From Streptomyces sp. LUP30 (GTDB taxonomy: Bacteria > Actinomycetota > Actinomycetes > Streptomycetales > Streptomycetaceae), in contig NZ_MJAJ01000049.1 of assembly GCF_001746365.1 (NCBI RefSeq), positions 9,735 to 73,152 on the forward strand: 63,418 nt of DNA. The letters are read 5' to 3'. Below the pieces are notes generated by a model. The model made no database searches. It was given only the letters and a program-made list of their open reading frames with translations, and was not told the DNA's origin. Positions 8,847 to 17,081 of this stretch are shown here, piece by piece. The position numbers and the translations under genes are program-made. Within the stretch, counting starts at the first letter, position 1. Every line of letters starts with the position of its first letter.

Positions 8847-8964
8847 ATCTCCCGTTCTACACTGCCGACCCAATGCGCACTATTTCGGACACGCCGCCCG
8901 GCCGTCCGCACGACGGCCCCGACCAGGGGCGCTGCGCGTTATCGCCCCACTTTGCCGCGATTCG

Positions 8965-8992
8965 GGACCGGTCCAGCTTACGTTGTACAACG
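8965..8992. promoter_or_regulatory. Two palindromes upstream of the hopanoid operon
   Basis: A perfect 12-bp palindrome CGTTGTACAACG occupies 8981-8992 and a perfect 10-bp palindrome GGACCGGTCC occupies 8965-8974, about 120 bp upstream of the first hopanoid ORF. They could be regulator binding sites for the operon. No convincing -35/-10 pair was found in 8850-9050. Palindromes of this length occur by chance in GC-rich DNA, so this is weak evidence. Confidence 0.35.
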
Positions 8993-9053
8993 CGGCGAGG
9001 ATCTCGGGGGTGTCCCGCACATCACAACAACACACCGATTGGCGTCAAGATTC

Positions 9054-9290
9054 CTAAGCGGGACCCGAGTTGACGCTTCCTTTGCAGACGCGGAGTCCGG
9101 CCGGGCAGTTCCGTCGGGCCGGTTCGAAACGCCGTACCCGCCCGTGCACTTGTCGGACCGTCCGCACGCCGGTCCAGTGCCAGGCGCGTGCCGGCCCCGC
9201 GTCGTCGACGCGCGAGACGATGCGGTCCCCGTCGGCCACGGCGGTCGGCGGACGTGGACCCGGGGGCTGCGACGGGAGCGGCTCAGCCAC
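9054..9290 (-). pseudogene. Remnant of an ABC-transporter ATPase gene (TagH/Wzt type)
   Basis: The 78-residue frame starts with a GTG at 9290 that overlaps the permease stop by 8 bp, as an ATPase partner gene would. Its first ~30 residues (PPTAVADGDRIVSRVDDAG) resemble the N-terminal strand of TagH/Wzt-type ATPases, where Streptomyces proteins have a PTV-V-D--HI-Y-V-G pattern from memory. After about position 9230 the similarity ends. No Walker A, signature (LSGGQ-type) or Walker B motif follows in any frame before hpnC. I read this as a gene whose body was deleted, leaving the start. The alternative is a short unrelated ORF. Confidence 0.6.
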
Positions 9291-10179
9291 GGCCGTATCT
9301 CTCCTCCGCCCTCCAGAAGTACACGAAGCCGCCGACGGCGATCAGCGCCGCCCAGCCGCCCGCGACCGCCCAGACGTGCTCGGGGAGGTTCTCTGCGCCG
9401 TACCCCTCGATCAGCGCGAAGCGCATCAGGTCCATGTAGACGGCGGCCGGATTCCACTGCAGAACGTTCGCCGCCCATTGCGGCTTGTCCGCGAGGAAGA
9501 CCGGGATGGAGAACATCACACCGGACGCGTACATCCACGTCCGCATCACGAACGGCATCAGCTGCGCCAGGTCCGGGGTCCTGGCGCCGGCCCGGGCGAG
9601 GATCAGCGCCAGACCGGTGTTGAAGCAGAACTGCAGGGCGAGCACCGGCACGATCAGCGCCCAGGACAGGTCCGGGTAGCTGCCCGCGCCGATCACCACC
9701 ATGAACAGCACGAGCATGGAGTACAGCAGTTGCTGGAGCTGCTGCAGGGCGAAAGCGACGGGCAGACAGGCGCGCGGGAAGTGCAGGGCGCGCACCAGTC
9801 CGAGGTTGCCGGAGATCGCGCGCACGCCGCTGAGCGCGGAGGTCTGCGTGAAGGTGAACACGAAGACGCCGGTGACCAGGAAGGGAACGTAGACCTCCTG
9901 GGACATCCCCCTGCCGGCGTCCAGGAGCACGCCGAAGATCATGAAGTACACGGCCGCGTTGAGCAACGGTGTGGCGACCTGCCACACCTGGCCGAGCCTG
10001 GCCTGGCTGTACTGCGCGGCCACCTTCGCCCGGGAGAACGCCAGCATGAAGTGCCGGCGCTCCCAGAGGCGGCGGACGTACTCCGGCAGCGAGGGGCGGG
10101 CCCCGCTCACGGCCAGCCCGTACCGGGCTGCCAGCTGCGCCGCCGTGAGGCCCTCGTCGGGCGAGGCGAGCGCGTTCAC
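9283..10179 (-). CDS. ABC-2 type transporter permease (Wzm/TagG family)
   Basis: A 298-aa integral membrane protein with about six hydrophobic segments, in the family that exports teichoic-acid or O-antigen-type glycans. It shows the typical N-terminal cytoplasmic stretch before TM1 (YVRRLWERRHFMLAFSRAK, then QARLGQVWQVATPLLNAAVY), and the QFCFNTGLALILAR and WNPAAVYMDLMR regions. The GTG at 10179 has GGAG 5 bp upstream. It lies 129 bp after the glycosyltransferase gene and is probably the exporter for that operon's product. Its cognate ATPase gene directly downstream is reduced to a stub, so it may be inactive or use an ATPase encoded elsewhere. Confidence 0.88.
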   Translation of the reverse strand: MNALASPDEGLTAAQLAARYGLAVSGARPSLPEYVRRLWERRHFMLAFSRAKVAAQYSQARLGQVWQVATPLLNAAVYFMIFGVLLDAGRGMSQEVYVPFLVTGVFVFTFTQTSALSGVRAISGNLGLVRALHFPRACLPVAFALQQLQQLLYSMLVLFMVVIGAGSYPDLSWALIVPVLALQFCFNTGLALILARAGARTPDLAQLMPFVMRTWMYASGVMFSIPVFLADKPQWAANVLQWNPAAVYMDLMRFALIEGYGAENLPEHVWAVAGGWAALIAVGGFVYFWRAEERYGRG

Positions 10180-10308
10180 GGCGACTCCGACATACGCGTT
10201 GCCTCACTCACAGGTAGACCTTCGCCTTCGGCGTGCGCGCCCTGGACGGGACCGGCACGAGCGGGGGCGTCCCGCGGCGCGGCCCGGGTGCCCTCGGGGA
10301 CGAGCCTG

Positions 10309-11193
10309 TCAGATCACCGGAGGCCGGCCCAGTCGCGTGAGCCGCCAGACCGTGCGCCATTTCATGGGCCGGCGAGGCCCGCACGCGGTGGTCCATCCCT
10401 CCTGGAAGCCGCCGAACCACGCCCTGAGCGCGGCCGCCGAGGGGCGGCGGACGAGGGTGAGGAGCAGCCAGACCCCGAGATAGACCGGGATCAGGGGGGC
10501 GGGAAGGTTGCGGCGGGCCAGCCAGACGCGGTTGCGGGCCACCATGCGGTGGTACACCGCGTGCCGCGAGGGCGCGGTCGTCGGGTGGTGGAGGACCATG
10601 TCCGGCCGGTAGTCGATCATCCAGCCCGCGTCGAGGGCCCGCCAGGCCAGGTCCGTTTCCTCGTGGGCGTAGAAGAACTCGTCCGGGAGCCCGCCGACCT
10701 CCGCGAAGACCTTCGTGCGGACGGCGTTGGCGCCGCCGAGGAAGGTGGTGACCCGGGAGGAGCGCATCGGGTCGGAGGCGCGCAGCCGGGGCACGTGGCG
10801 GCGCTGCGTGACGCCGGTGTCCGGGTCGGCGATGCGGAAGCTGACGATGCCCAGCCGGGGATCGGCGGCGAAGGCCCGGCGGCACAGCTCGGCCGTGTCG
10901 TGGTGGGCGAGGAGGCCGTCGTCGTCGAGGAACAGCAGGACGTCGACGTCGCGGCCGCTGGGGCCGAAGGCCTCGATGCCCACGTTGCGGCCGCCGGGGA
11001 TGCCGAGGTTCTCGGGGAGTTCGACGGTGCGGACGCCCTCGGGGACGGCCGGGACGGGCGAGCCGTTGCCGACGACCACCACCTCGACGCGGTCGCCGTC
11101 CTGCTCGGCCACCGAGTCGAGCAGGGCACGCAGCTCGTCGGGGCGGTCGCCCATGGTGATGACGACCGCGCCGACCGTGAGGTGGGAGCTCAC
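10309..11193 (-). CDS. GT2-family glycosyltransferase
   Basis: A 294-aa family-2 glycosyltransferase. It has the GT-A start VGAVVITMGDRPDELRALL, the NLGIPGGRNVGIEAF segment common in rhamnosyl- and galactofuranosyl-type enzymes, a DxD-like metal site (LLFLDDDG) and the acceptor-side FFYAHEETDLAWR (ED-W type) motif. A C-terminal hydrophobic stretch (LIPVYLGVWLLLTLV) suggests membrane association. The GTG start overlaps the stop of the upstream CDP-alcohol phosphotransferase by 4 bp (GTGA). It probably decorates or extends the product of the two phosphotransferases; donor sugar unknown. Confidence 0.88.
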   Translation of the reverse strand: MSSHLTVGAVVITMGDRPDELRALLDSVAEQDGDRVEVVVVGNGSPVPAVPEGVRTVELPENLGIPGGRNVGIEAFGPSGRDVDVLLFLDDDGLLAHHDTAELCRRAFAADPRLGIVSFRIADPDTGVTQRRHVPRLRASDPMRSSRVTTFLGGANAVRTKVFAEVGGLPDEFFYAHEETDLAWRALDAGWMIDYRPDMVLHHPTTAPSRHAVYHRMVARNRVWLARRNLPAPLIPVYLGVWLLLTLVRRPSAAALRAWFGGFQEGWTTACGPRRPMKWRTVWRLTRLGRPPVI

Positions 11194-11969
11194 TTCAGCC
11201 TGCTCGACACGAGGATGGACACCAGGTGCAGCAGCGTCTGCACGAGCGCGATGCCGGCGAGCACGGCGACGCCGAGCCGGGAGTAGAACAGGTCGCCGTG
11301 CAGCTGGTCGAGGACGGCCAGCACCAGGATGAGCAGGGACGCCTCGATGCCGAGGATCAGGCGGTGGAACTTGAGCGCCGAGGCGGCCCGGCGGGCCAGC
11401 GCCATGCCGGAGGAGCGCGGCTCGGACGCCGCCTCCTTGACCGGGGGCATGCCGCCCTGGTGGCGGGCGACGCCGACGAGGTCGGTCTCGGCCTTGATCA
11501 GGATCGCGCCCAGCGCGGCCAGCGTGCCGAGGAAGGCCCACAGCCAGTCGATCCGCCCGCTGCCCCACAGGTCGGCGGCGCGCAGGCCGAATCCGACGAG
11601 CACGGCGGCGTCGGTGAGATACGCGCCGACCCGGTCCAGGTAGACCCCCGCCAGGGAGTACTGCTTCTTCCAGCGCGCGATCTCGCCGTCGACGCAGTCC
11701 AGCAGCAGGTACATCTGGACGCACACCACGCCGAGCACGGCGCCCGTGATCCCCGGCACCAGCAGGGCCGGGGCCGCCAGCACGCCGAAGACGGTCATCA
11801 GGTACGTGAGCTGGTTGGGCGTGACCCTGGTGTCGACCAGATAGCGGTCCACCCGCAGGGACACCTCTCGCATGTAGAGGCGTCCCATCCAGTGCTCACC
11901 GCTGCGCCGGTCCTTCACCCCCGGAGGGTGGACGACCGGTCTGAGTTCAGCTACCGATGGCCTTGACAT
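11190..11969 (-). CDS. CDP-alcohol phosphatidyltransferase-family protein with incomplete active-site motif
   Basis: A 259-aa polytopic enzyme of the CDP-alcohol phosphotransferase family, which swaps CMP of a CDP-activated alcohol for another alcohol at the membrane. The family motif DxxDGxxARx8Gx3Dx3D is visible at D91, D94, G95, A98, R99, G108 and D112, but the final Asp, usually the catalytic base, is Ala at residue 116. The segment after the motif and the C-terminus are hydrophobic. The ATG lies 23 bp inside the upstream dehydrogenase gene. It may bind CDP-alcohol with altered chemistry, or work with the complete paralogue at 13745-15580. Confidence 0.87.
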   Translation of the reverse strand: MSRPSVAELRPVVHPPGVKDRRSGEHWMGRLYMREVSLRVDRYLVDTRVTPNQLTYLMTVFGVLAAPALLVPGITGAVLGVVCVQMYLLLDCVDGEIARWKKQYSLAGVYLDRVGAYLTDAAVLVGFGLRAADLWGSGRIDWLWAFLGTLAALGAILIKAETDLVGVARHQGGMPPVKEAASEPRSSGMALARRAASALKFHRLILGIEASLLILVLAVLDQLHGDLFYSRLGVAVLAGIALVQTLLHLVSILVSSRLK

Positions 11970-13008
11970 AGTCGGCGTAGACGTCCTTGATCTGTTCGGT
12001 CTTGAGGTCGAGGTGTTCGAGGATCGTGTAGCGGCCGGGCCGGGTCTCGGGGGCGAACTCCACGGCCCGGACGAACTCGTCCACCGTGAAGCCGATGTCC
12101 TCGGGCAGGACCGGCAGCCCGTGGCGGCGCAGCACCTGCGCCATGTAGGCCGACTCCTCGTGGGCTCCGCGCAGGTACATCGCGAAGGCCGCTCCGAGGC
12201 CGCACTGCTCGCCGTGGGCGGCAGCCCGCTTGGGGAAGAGCAGGTCGAAGGCGTGGTTGATCTCGTGGCAGGCGCCGGAGGACGGGCGGGAGTCGCCCGA
12301 CACCGACATGGCGATGCCGCTGAGCACCAGCGCCTCGGCCAGGACCTGGAGGAAGTCGGTGTCCTGGATGCCGCCCGGGTGCCTGAGCACCGCCTCGCCG
12401 GCCTGGCGGGCGATCGCGGCGGCCAGGCCGTCGATCTTCTCGCCCTTGATCCGGTTGGCCAGCTCCCAGTCCGCGATGGCCGAGATGTTCGACACCGCGT
12501 CGCCGATGCCGGCGCGCACGAACCGCACCGGGGCCTCGCGGATCACGTCCAGGTCGATCACGACGGCGATCGGGTTCGGCACACCGTAGGAGCCGCGCCC
12601 CGCGTCGTTGTCGAGGGTCGCGACCGGCGAGCACAGGCCGTCGTGCGCGAGGTTGGTCGGCACGGCGACCAACGGGAGGCCCACCCGTGCCGCGGCGAAC
12701 TTCGCGCAGTCGATGATCTTGCCGCCGCCCAGACCCACCACGGCGTCGTAGCGGCCGGCCTTTATGTCGCCGGCCAGCCGGACGGCGTCGTCGAGGGTGC
12801 CGCCGCTGACCTCGTACCAGCAGGCGCCGGGCAGGGCCGGGGTGAGGCGCTCGCGCAGCCGGGCGCCCGAGCCGCCGCTGACGGCGATCGCGAGCTTGCC
12901 CGAGTGCGAGATGCGCTCGTCGGCGAGGACCCCCACCAGGTCGTCGAGGGCGCCGGGGCGGATGTCGACGACGACGGGCGAGGGGATCAGCCGGGTCAGT
13001 ACTGGCAC
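11947..13008 (-). CDS. Glycerol-1-phosphate dehydrogenase-like iron/zinc-dependent dehydrogenase
   Basis: A 353-aa protein of the polyol dehydrogenase superfamily, closest in pattern to sn-glycerol-1-phosphate dehydrogenase (EgsA/AraM), which reduces DHAP to G1P. Visible motifs are the nucleotide-binding VGLGGGKIIDCAKFAA, PTNLAHDG, the metal ligand Asp in GIGDAVSN, SRPSSGACHEINHA and HGEQCGLG with metal-binding His. The GTG at 13008 lies inside the upstream nucleotidyltransferase gene (13-bp overlap). G1P is the archaeal lipid backbone stereoisomer and also serves some bacterial glycerol-phosphate polymers; here the nearby CDP-alcohol enzymes make a G1P-derived head group or linker plausible. 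Glycerol dehydrogenase activity is the main alternative. Confidence 0.85.
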   Translation of the reverse strand: MPVLTRLIPSPVVVDIRPGALDDLVGVLADERISHSGKLAIAVSGGSGARLRERLTPALPGACWYEVSGGTLDDAVRLAGDIKAGRYDAVVGLGGGKIIDCAKFAAARVGLPLVAVPTNLAHDGLCSPVATLDNDAGRGSYGVPNPIAVVIDLDVIREAPVRFVRAGIGDAVSNISAIADWELANRIKGEKIDGLAAAIARQAGEAVLRHPGGIQDTDFLQVLAEALVLSGIAMSVSGDSRPSSGACHEINHAFDLLFPKRAAAHGEQCGLGAAFAMYLRGAHEESAYMAQVLRRHGLPVLPEDIGFTVDEFVRAVEFAPETRPGRYTILEHLDLKTEQIKDVYADYVKAIGS

Positions 13009-13748
13009 GCGATCTCCCGTCCGCGCGCGAGGTCGTCGTGGTTGTCGATCTCGACCCACTTGACGTCGCCGATCGGCGCGACGTCGATACGGAAGCCGCG
13101 GTTCACCAGCTCCTGGTACCCGTGCTCGTAGAACTGCTGCGGGTCGGTCTCCCAGACGGCCTTGAGCGCGTCGGCCAGTTCGGGGGCCGCGTCGCCCTCG
13201 ATGAGGGTGACGCCGATGTATTCGCCGGTGGCCTCGGCCGGGTCCATCAGCTTGGTGATCTTCGTCATGCCCTTCCCGGGGTCGACGACGACCTTCATCT
13301 CCTCGTCGGCGAGGGACTTGACGGTGTCCAGCGCGAGGATGATCCTCCTGCCCTCACCGCGCGCGGCGAGCAGCGTCTTCTCCACGGAGACGGGGTGCAC
13401 GGTGTCGCCGTTGGCGAGGATCACGCCGTCCTTGAGTGCGTCACGGCCGCACCACAGGGAGTAGGCGTTGTTCCACTCCTCGGCCTTGTCGTTGTCGATG
13501 AGGGTGAGCTTGAGGCCGTACTTGGCCTCCAGCGCCGCCTTGCGCTCGTACACGGCCTCCTTGCGGTAGCCGACGATCACCGCGACCTCGGTCAGACCGA
13601 TCTCGGCGAAGTTGCCGAGCGTCAGGTCCAGCACCGTGGGCTCGCCCTCTATGCCCGCAGGCCCGACCGGCACCAGCGCCTTGGGCAGGCTGTCGGTGTA
13701 GGGGCGCAGACGCCGTCCGGCGCCGGCCGCCAGCACGAGGCCGATCAT
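12996..13748 (-). CDS. Sugar/polyol-phosphate nucleotidyltransferase
   Basis: A 250-aa NTP-transferase-fold protein with the N-terminal signature LAAGAGRRLRPYTDSLPKAL (GxGxRxxPxTxxxPK) and the metal-binding LANGDTVHP. Short single-domain members of this type include phosphocholine and inositol-phosphate cytidylyltransferases. With a G1P dehydrogenase and two CDP-alcohol phosphotransferases around it, CTP-dependent activation of a phospho-alcohol is the likeliest job. Its ATG overlaps the upstream stop by 4 bp. Substrate and nucleotide are inferred from context only. Confidence 0.88.
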   Translation of the reverse strand: MIGLVLAAGAGRRLRPYTDSLPKALVPVGPAGIEGEPTVLDLTLGNFAEIGLTEVAVIVGYRKEAVYERKAALEAKYGLKLTLIDNDKAEEWNNAYSLWCGRDALKDGVILANGDTVHPVSVEKTLLAARGEGRRIILALDTVKSLADEEMKVVVDPGKGMTKITKLMDPAEATGEYIGVTLIEGDAAPELADALKAVWETDPQQFYEHGYQELVNRGFRIDVAPIGDVKWVEIDNHDDLARGREIACQY

Positions 13749-15580
13749 GCGGGTTCTCCTTCATCGTGTACGGCGGGGGCCCCTGCGGACACCCAGAAGC
13801 GGATGCTCTCGACGAGCACCACCAGGGCGACGGCCACGGCGAGCACCGTGAGCGCGACCTCGAACTGCGAAGCGGTGAGCAGCGCGGCCAGCACGGCCAC
13901 GAGCAGCGTCCGCCCTTCCTGCCCCCCGACGGCGCGCACCAGCCAGGCCGGCGGCGCTCCGGCGTCTCCGCGGATGCGGTACACCGTGTCGTAGTGATGG
14001 TAGGCGACGGCGGCCACCAGGCCGAAAGCCGCGGGAAGCGCCGCACCGCCCCCGGTCCTCGCCGCGAGGATGAGGACCGTGCAGTATTCGGCGGCCCGGA
14101 AGAACGGCGGGATCAGCCAGTCGAGGGCGCCCTTGAGGGGGTGGGAGAGGGCCTCGGCGGACAGGGCGACGTAGACCAGCGCCGCCAGGACGAGCCACCA
14201 GCTCGCTCCCCACACCCAGGCGCCGCCCGTGAGCAGGACTGCGCCGACGGCGGCGGAGAGGGGAGCGGTCCGACGGGGCCTGCCCGGCGCGAGGCGGATC
14301 AGCGGTCCGGCCAGCGGTCCGGTGTCCGCGAGGTCGGCCAGCGCCTGCGCCGCACGGTCGGTACGCCGGGCCTTGCGGGTCAGTGAGCGCAACACCCGCC
14401 CGGCCGTGGTGTACGTCGCCGCGAAGGCGCAGCCGATCAGCAGCGCGTAGAAGGTGATGCGCGGAGTCGTCGCGGCGGTGAGCACGGCGATCATGGCCCA
14501 TCGTTCACCGATGGGCAGCACTATCATCCGCCGCACCCAGACCGTCCAGCCGACGCTGTCGAGCTTGTCGGAGAGGGCGGCGGTGGGGCTGGTGTTGGCG
14601 GTGGCGTCGTGGTTGGCCTCGTTGAAGGAGAAGTCCACGACGTGCCGGCAGGTCTGCAGGATCATCGCGCCCAGCGCGAGCGCCCATACGTCGTCGCTGC
14701 CGCCGCCGCGGGACGCGCCGAGCGCGAGACCCGCGTAGTAGGCGTACTCCTTGGCCCGGTCGAAGGTGGCGTCGAGCCAGGCGCCGAGCGTGGAGTACTG
14801 CAGGGAGTAGCGGGCGAGCTGGCCGTCGGTGCAGTCCAGCACGAAGGACGCGATGAGCAGGACGCCGGCGGCGACGAACCCGGGCCGGGTGCCGGTGGCG
14901 GCGCAGGCCGCCGCGATCAGCGCGGTGATCAGCGAGGCGGTGGTGACCTGGTTCGGGGTGAGGCCGCGGCGGGCGCACCAGCGGGCGAGGTAGCGCGAGT
15001 ACGGGCTGATGAAGTGGGTGGTGAAGAAGCCGTCGCGGGCCTTGACGGCCGACTTCAGGCGGACGGCCTCGTCGTCCACGGCGGCGACGGCCTGGCGTGC
15101 CTCGTTGCGGGCCTGCGGGTCGGCGGGGACCTCGGCGACCAGGCTGCCCAGCTCGGGGCGGTGCACGTCGACGCCGTCGGCGTCGAGGGATTCGACGATG
15201 CGGTCGGCGAGGCTGCCGACGTCCTCGACGCTCGACGCGGCTCGCGTGGCGGCGCCGGCGGGGGCGCCGCCGCCGGACGCGGAGTTCTCCCGGGCCATGG
15301 CGCGGGTCAGGGCCTGGCGGCCGGCCGGCTGCGCGGTCACCGCGCCCGGGATCGCGGAGAGCGCGAATCGGGGGTCGGTGAGGCCGAGGCGCAGCGCGTG
15401 CTCGTGGCCCACGAAACGGGCGTCCACGACGGCGACGCGCTCGTCGCCGGGGACGCCGGCGAGGAGGGTCTCGGCGTCACCGGCGTCCGCTGCGGTCCGG
15501 ACGTCGAAGCCGAGGGACCGCAGATCGCCCTCGATCGACGATCCGGGGACCGGCGAGCCGGTGAGGATGGCGGTCGACAA
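13745..15580 (-). CDS. Large CDP-alcohol phosphatidyltransferase (DUF5941-type)
   Basis: A 611-aa protein. Residues 1-~180 are a soluble alpha/beta-like region (VDARFVGHEHALRLG at 53-67), followed by a CDP-alcohol phosphotransferase domain with the complete motif D249, D252, G253, A256, R257, G266, D270, D274. A long C-terminal half has at least five more hydrophobic segments. It matches what is usually called DUF5941-containing. TTG at 15580 is the start, with GGGAG 9 bp upstream. It heads the operon and is coupled to the nucleotidyltransferase, so the pair probably acts in sequence on one CDP-alcohol. Confidence 0.88.
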   Translation of the reverse strand: MSTAILTGSPVPGSSIEGDLRSLGFDVRTAADAGDAETLLAGVPGDERVAVVDARFVGHEHALRLGLTDPRFALSAIPGAVTAQPAGRQALTRAMARENSASGGGAPAGAATRAASSVEDVGSLADRIVESLDADGVDVHRPELGSLVAEVPADPQARNEARQAVAAVDDEAVRLKSAVKARDGFFTTHFISPYSRYLARWCARRGLTPNQVTTASLITALIAAACAATGTRPGFVAAGVLLIASFVLDCTDGQLARYSLQYSTLGAWLDATFDRAKEYAYYAGLALGASRGGGSDDVWALALGAMILQTCRHVVDFSFNEANHDATANTSPTAALSDKLDSVGWTVWVRRMIVLPIGERWAMIAVLTAATTPRITFYALLIGCAFAATYTTAGRVLRSLTRKARRTDRAAQALADLADTGPLAGPLIRLAPGRPRRTAPLSAAVGAVLLTGGAWVWGASWWLVLAALVYVALSAEALSHPLKGALDWLIPPFFRAAEYCTVLILAARTGGGAALPAAFGLVAAVAYHHYDTVYRIRGDAGAPPAWLVRAVGGQEGRTLLVAVLAALLTASQFEVALTVLAVAVALVVLVESIRFWVSAGAPAVHDEGEPA

Positions 15581-15853
15581 CCGAACTCACTCCCTGGTCC
15601 GGCGCGTGCGCGCCGGTCATGTACACAATGGGGGGGCGCCCCTTGGCCGCACCGGAGGTCTCACCGGTGACCGCGCCAGGCGGGCGGCATGTCGGCAGAG
15701 GCTATCGGATGCCGACAAGGCCGTGTTCACCACCCGTTCGGGCCCGCTCGACGCGATCCGGGCCGCCCGGCCCGAACCCGGCTTGAACCGGCCTTTGCCG
15801 AGATCATCATCGGTGATCGGCGACCCGGCCGACAAACCGTGCCACACAGAGCC

Positions 15854-15911
15854 GACATCGCAGATATAGCGGACTCCGCGGACACCGGCAGACATCGCAG
15901 CTATCGCGGAC
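15854..15911. repeat. Two 21-bp direct repeats upstream of galE
   Basis: Copies at 15854-15874 and 15891-15911 share GACATCGCAG followed by xTATxGCGGAC and differ at only two of 21 positions; starts are 37 bp apart. A partial third copy (GACATCGC) begins at 15909. They end about 35 bp upstream of the galE -10 hexamer, a normal place for activator or repressor sites. Their function is unknown. Confidence 0.6.
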
Positions 15912-15946
15912 ATCGCCCACCGCGCCGGCTTCCCCGCACGTCGGCA

Positions 15947-15952
15947 TAGGGT
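15947..15952 (+). promoter_or_regulatory. -10 hexamer for leaderless galE
   Basis: TAGGGT (TAnnnT) ends 7 bp before the galE ATG. At this spacing transcription would start at or next to the start codon. No Shine-Dalgarno precedes the ATG, which agrees with a leaderless mRNA. Confidence 0.55.
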
Positions 15953-15959
15953 CTCGGGC

Positions 15960-16928
15960 ATGACGTGGCTGATCACCGGCGGAGCCGGATACATAGGGGC
16001 GCATGTGGCACGGGCCATGACCGGAGCCGGAGAGCGCGTCGTCGTACTGGACGATCTCTCCACGGGCTCGGCCGCACGGCTCGGGCCGGACGTCTCGCTC
16101 GTGCAGGGCTCGGCCCTCGACGCCGGGCTGGTCGAGCGGGTCCTCGCCGAGCACTCCGTGACGGGCGTGGTGCACCTGGCCGCGCACAAGCAGGTCGGCG
16201 AGTCGGTGGCGCGGCCCACCCGCTACTACCGGGACAACGTGGGCGGTCTGGCAGCCCTGCTCGACGCGGTCGCCGGGGCCGGCGTCCGGCGCTTCCTGTT
16301 CTCCTCCTCCGCGGCCGTCTACGGCACCCCGGACGTGGACCTCATCACGGAGGACACCCCGTGCGCTCCGGTGAACCCGTACGGCGAGACCAAGCTCGCC
16401 GGCGAGTGGCTGGTACGGGCGGCCGGGCAGGCGCACGGCATCGCGACGACGTGCCTGCGTTACTTCAACGTGGCGGGGGCCACGGCGCCCGAGCTCGCCG
16501 ACACCGGCGTCTTCAACATCGTCCCGATGGTCTTCGACCGGCTCACCCGGGACGAGGCCCCACGGATCTTCGGCGCGGACTACGAGACCCCGGACGGCAC
16601 CTGCGTCCGGGACTACATCCACGTCGCCGATCTGGCGGAGGCGCACCTGGCGGCGGCCCGGCGGCTGTCCGCGCCGGACGCGGTGGGGGATCTCACGGTG
16701 AACATCGGGCGGGGCGAGGGCGTGTCCGTGCGCGAACTGGTCTCGCTCATCGGGGAGGTCACCGGCGACACCCGGCCGGCGGTGATCGAGGGCCGCCGGC
16801 CCGGGGACGCGCCGCGCGCGGTGGCCTCGGCGGAGCTGGCGGCCCGGGAACTGGGGTGGACGGCTCGACGGGGCGTGCGCGAGATGGTGGACTCGGCCTG
16901 GCGGGGCTGGCAACTGCACCACGCGTGA
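15960..16928 (+). CDS. galE: UDP-glucose 4-epimerase
   Basis: A 322-aa short-chain dehydrogenase/epimerase that interconverts UDP-glucose and UDP-galactose. It has the NAD motif GGAGYIG near residue 7, the catalytic Ser in SSSAAVYG, YGETK (YxxxK), LRYFNVAGA, and RDYIHVADLA. Length is typical. It stands alone, divergent from the polyol-phosphate operon and followed by a strong terminator. It may supply UDP-Gal to the nearby glycosyltransferase, but that is only proximity. Confidence 0.95.
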   Translation: MTWLITGGAGYIGAHVARAMTGAGERVVVLDDLSTGSAARLGPDVSLVQGSALDAGLVERVLAEHSVTGVVHLAAHKQVGESVARPTRYYRDNVGGLAALLDAVAGAGVRRFLFSSSAAVYGTPDVDLITEDTPCAPVNPYGETKLAGEWLVRAAGQAHGIATTCLRYFNVAGATAPELADTGVFNIVPMVFDRLTRDEAPRIFGADYETPDGTCVRDYIHVADLAEAHLAAARRLSAPDAVGDLTVNIGRGEGVSVRELVSLIGEVTGDTRPAVIEGRRPGDAPRAVASAELAARELGWTARRGVREMVDSAWRGWQLHHA

Positions 16929-16948
16929 CGCCGAGAGCGCGGCGGCGT

Positions 16949-16979
16949 CCTGACCTGCGCTTCGTTTCCGCAGGTCAGG
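16949..16979 (+). terminator. galE terminator hairpin
   Basis: An 11-bp perfect stem (CCTGACCTGCG at 16949-16959, complement at 16969-16979) with a 9-nt loop lies 21 bp after the galE stop. No T-tract follows, which is usual for GC-rich actinobacteria. Confidence 0.7.
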
Positions 16980-17081
16980 GCATATGACAACGGTGTTCAG
17001 TACCGCGTTGCCGGATACCCCCCACCCGTAGTTGACTGTGATCCCGGGCGGGACACGACCGATCACGAAGGGGCGGCTTCC

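Larger units (their letters stand above)
15581..15959. other. Intergenic region between the polyol-phosphate operon and galE
   Basis: This 379-bp divergent gap has no ORF I can support. It must hold the promoter for the minus-strand operon and the galE promoter. Its only clear structure is the repeat pair at 15854-15911 and the -10 hexamer next to galE. Confidence 0.6.

Noticed and set aside
8850..9053. Remaining body of the ABC ATPase in another frame
   Set aside because: I looked for Walker A, LSGGQ and Walker B patterns in the neighbouring frames and found none, so a frameshift alone does not explain the stub.
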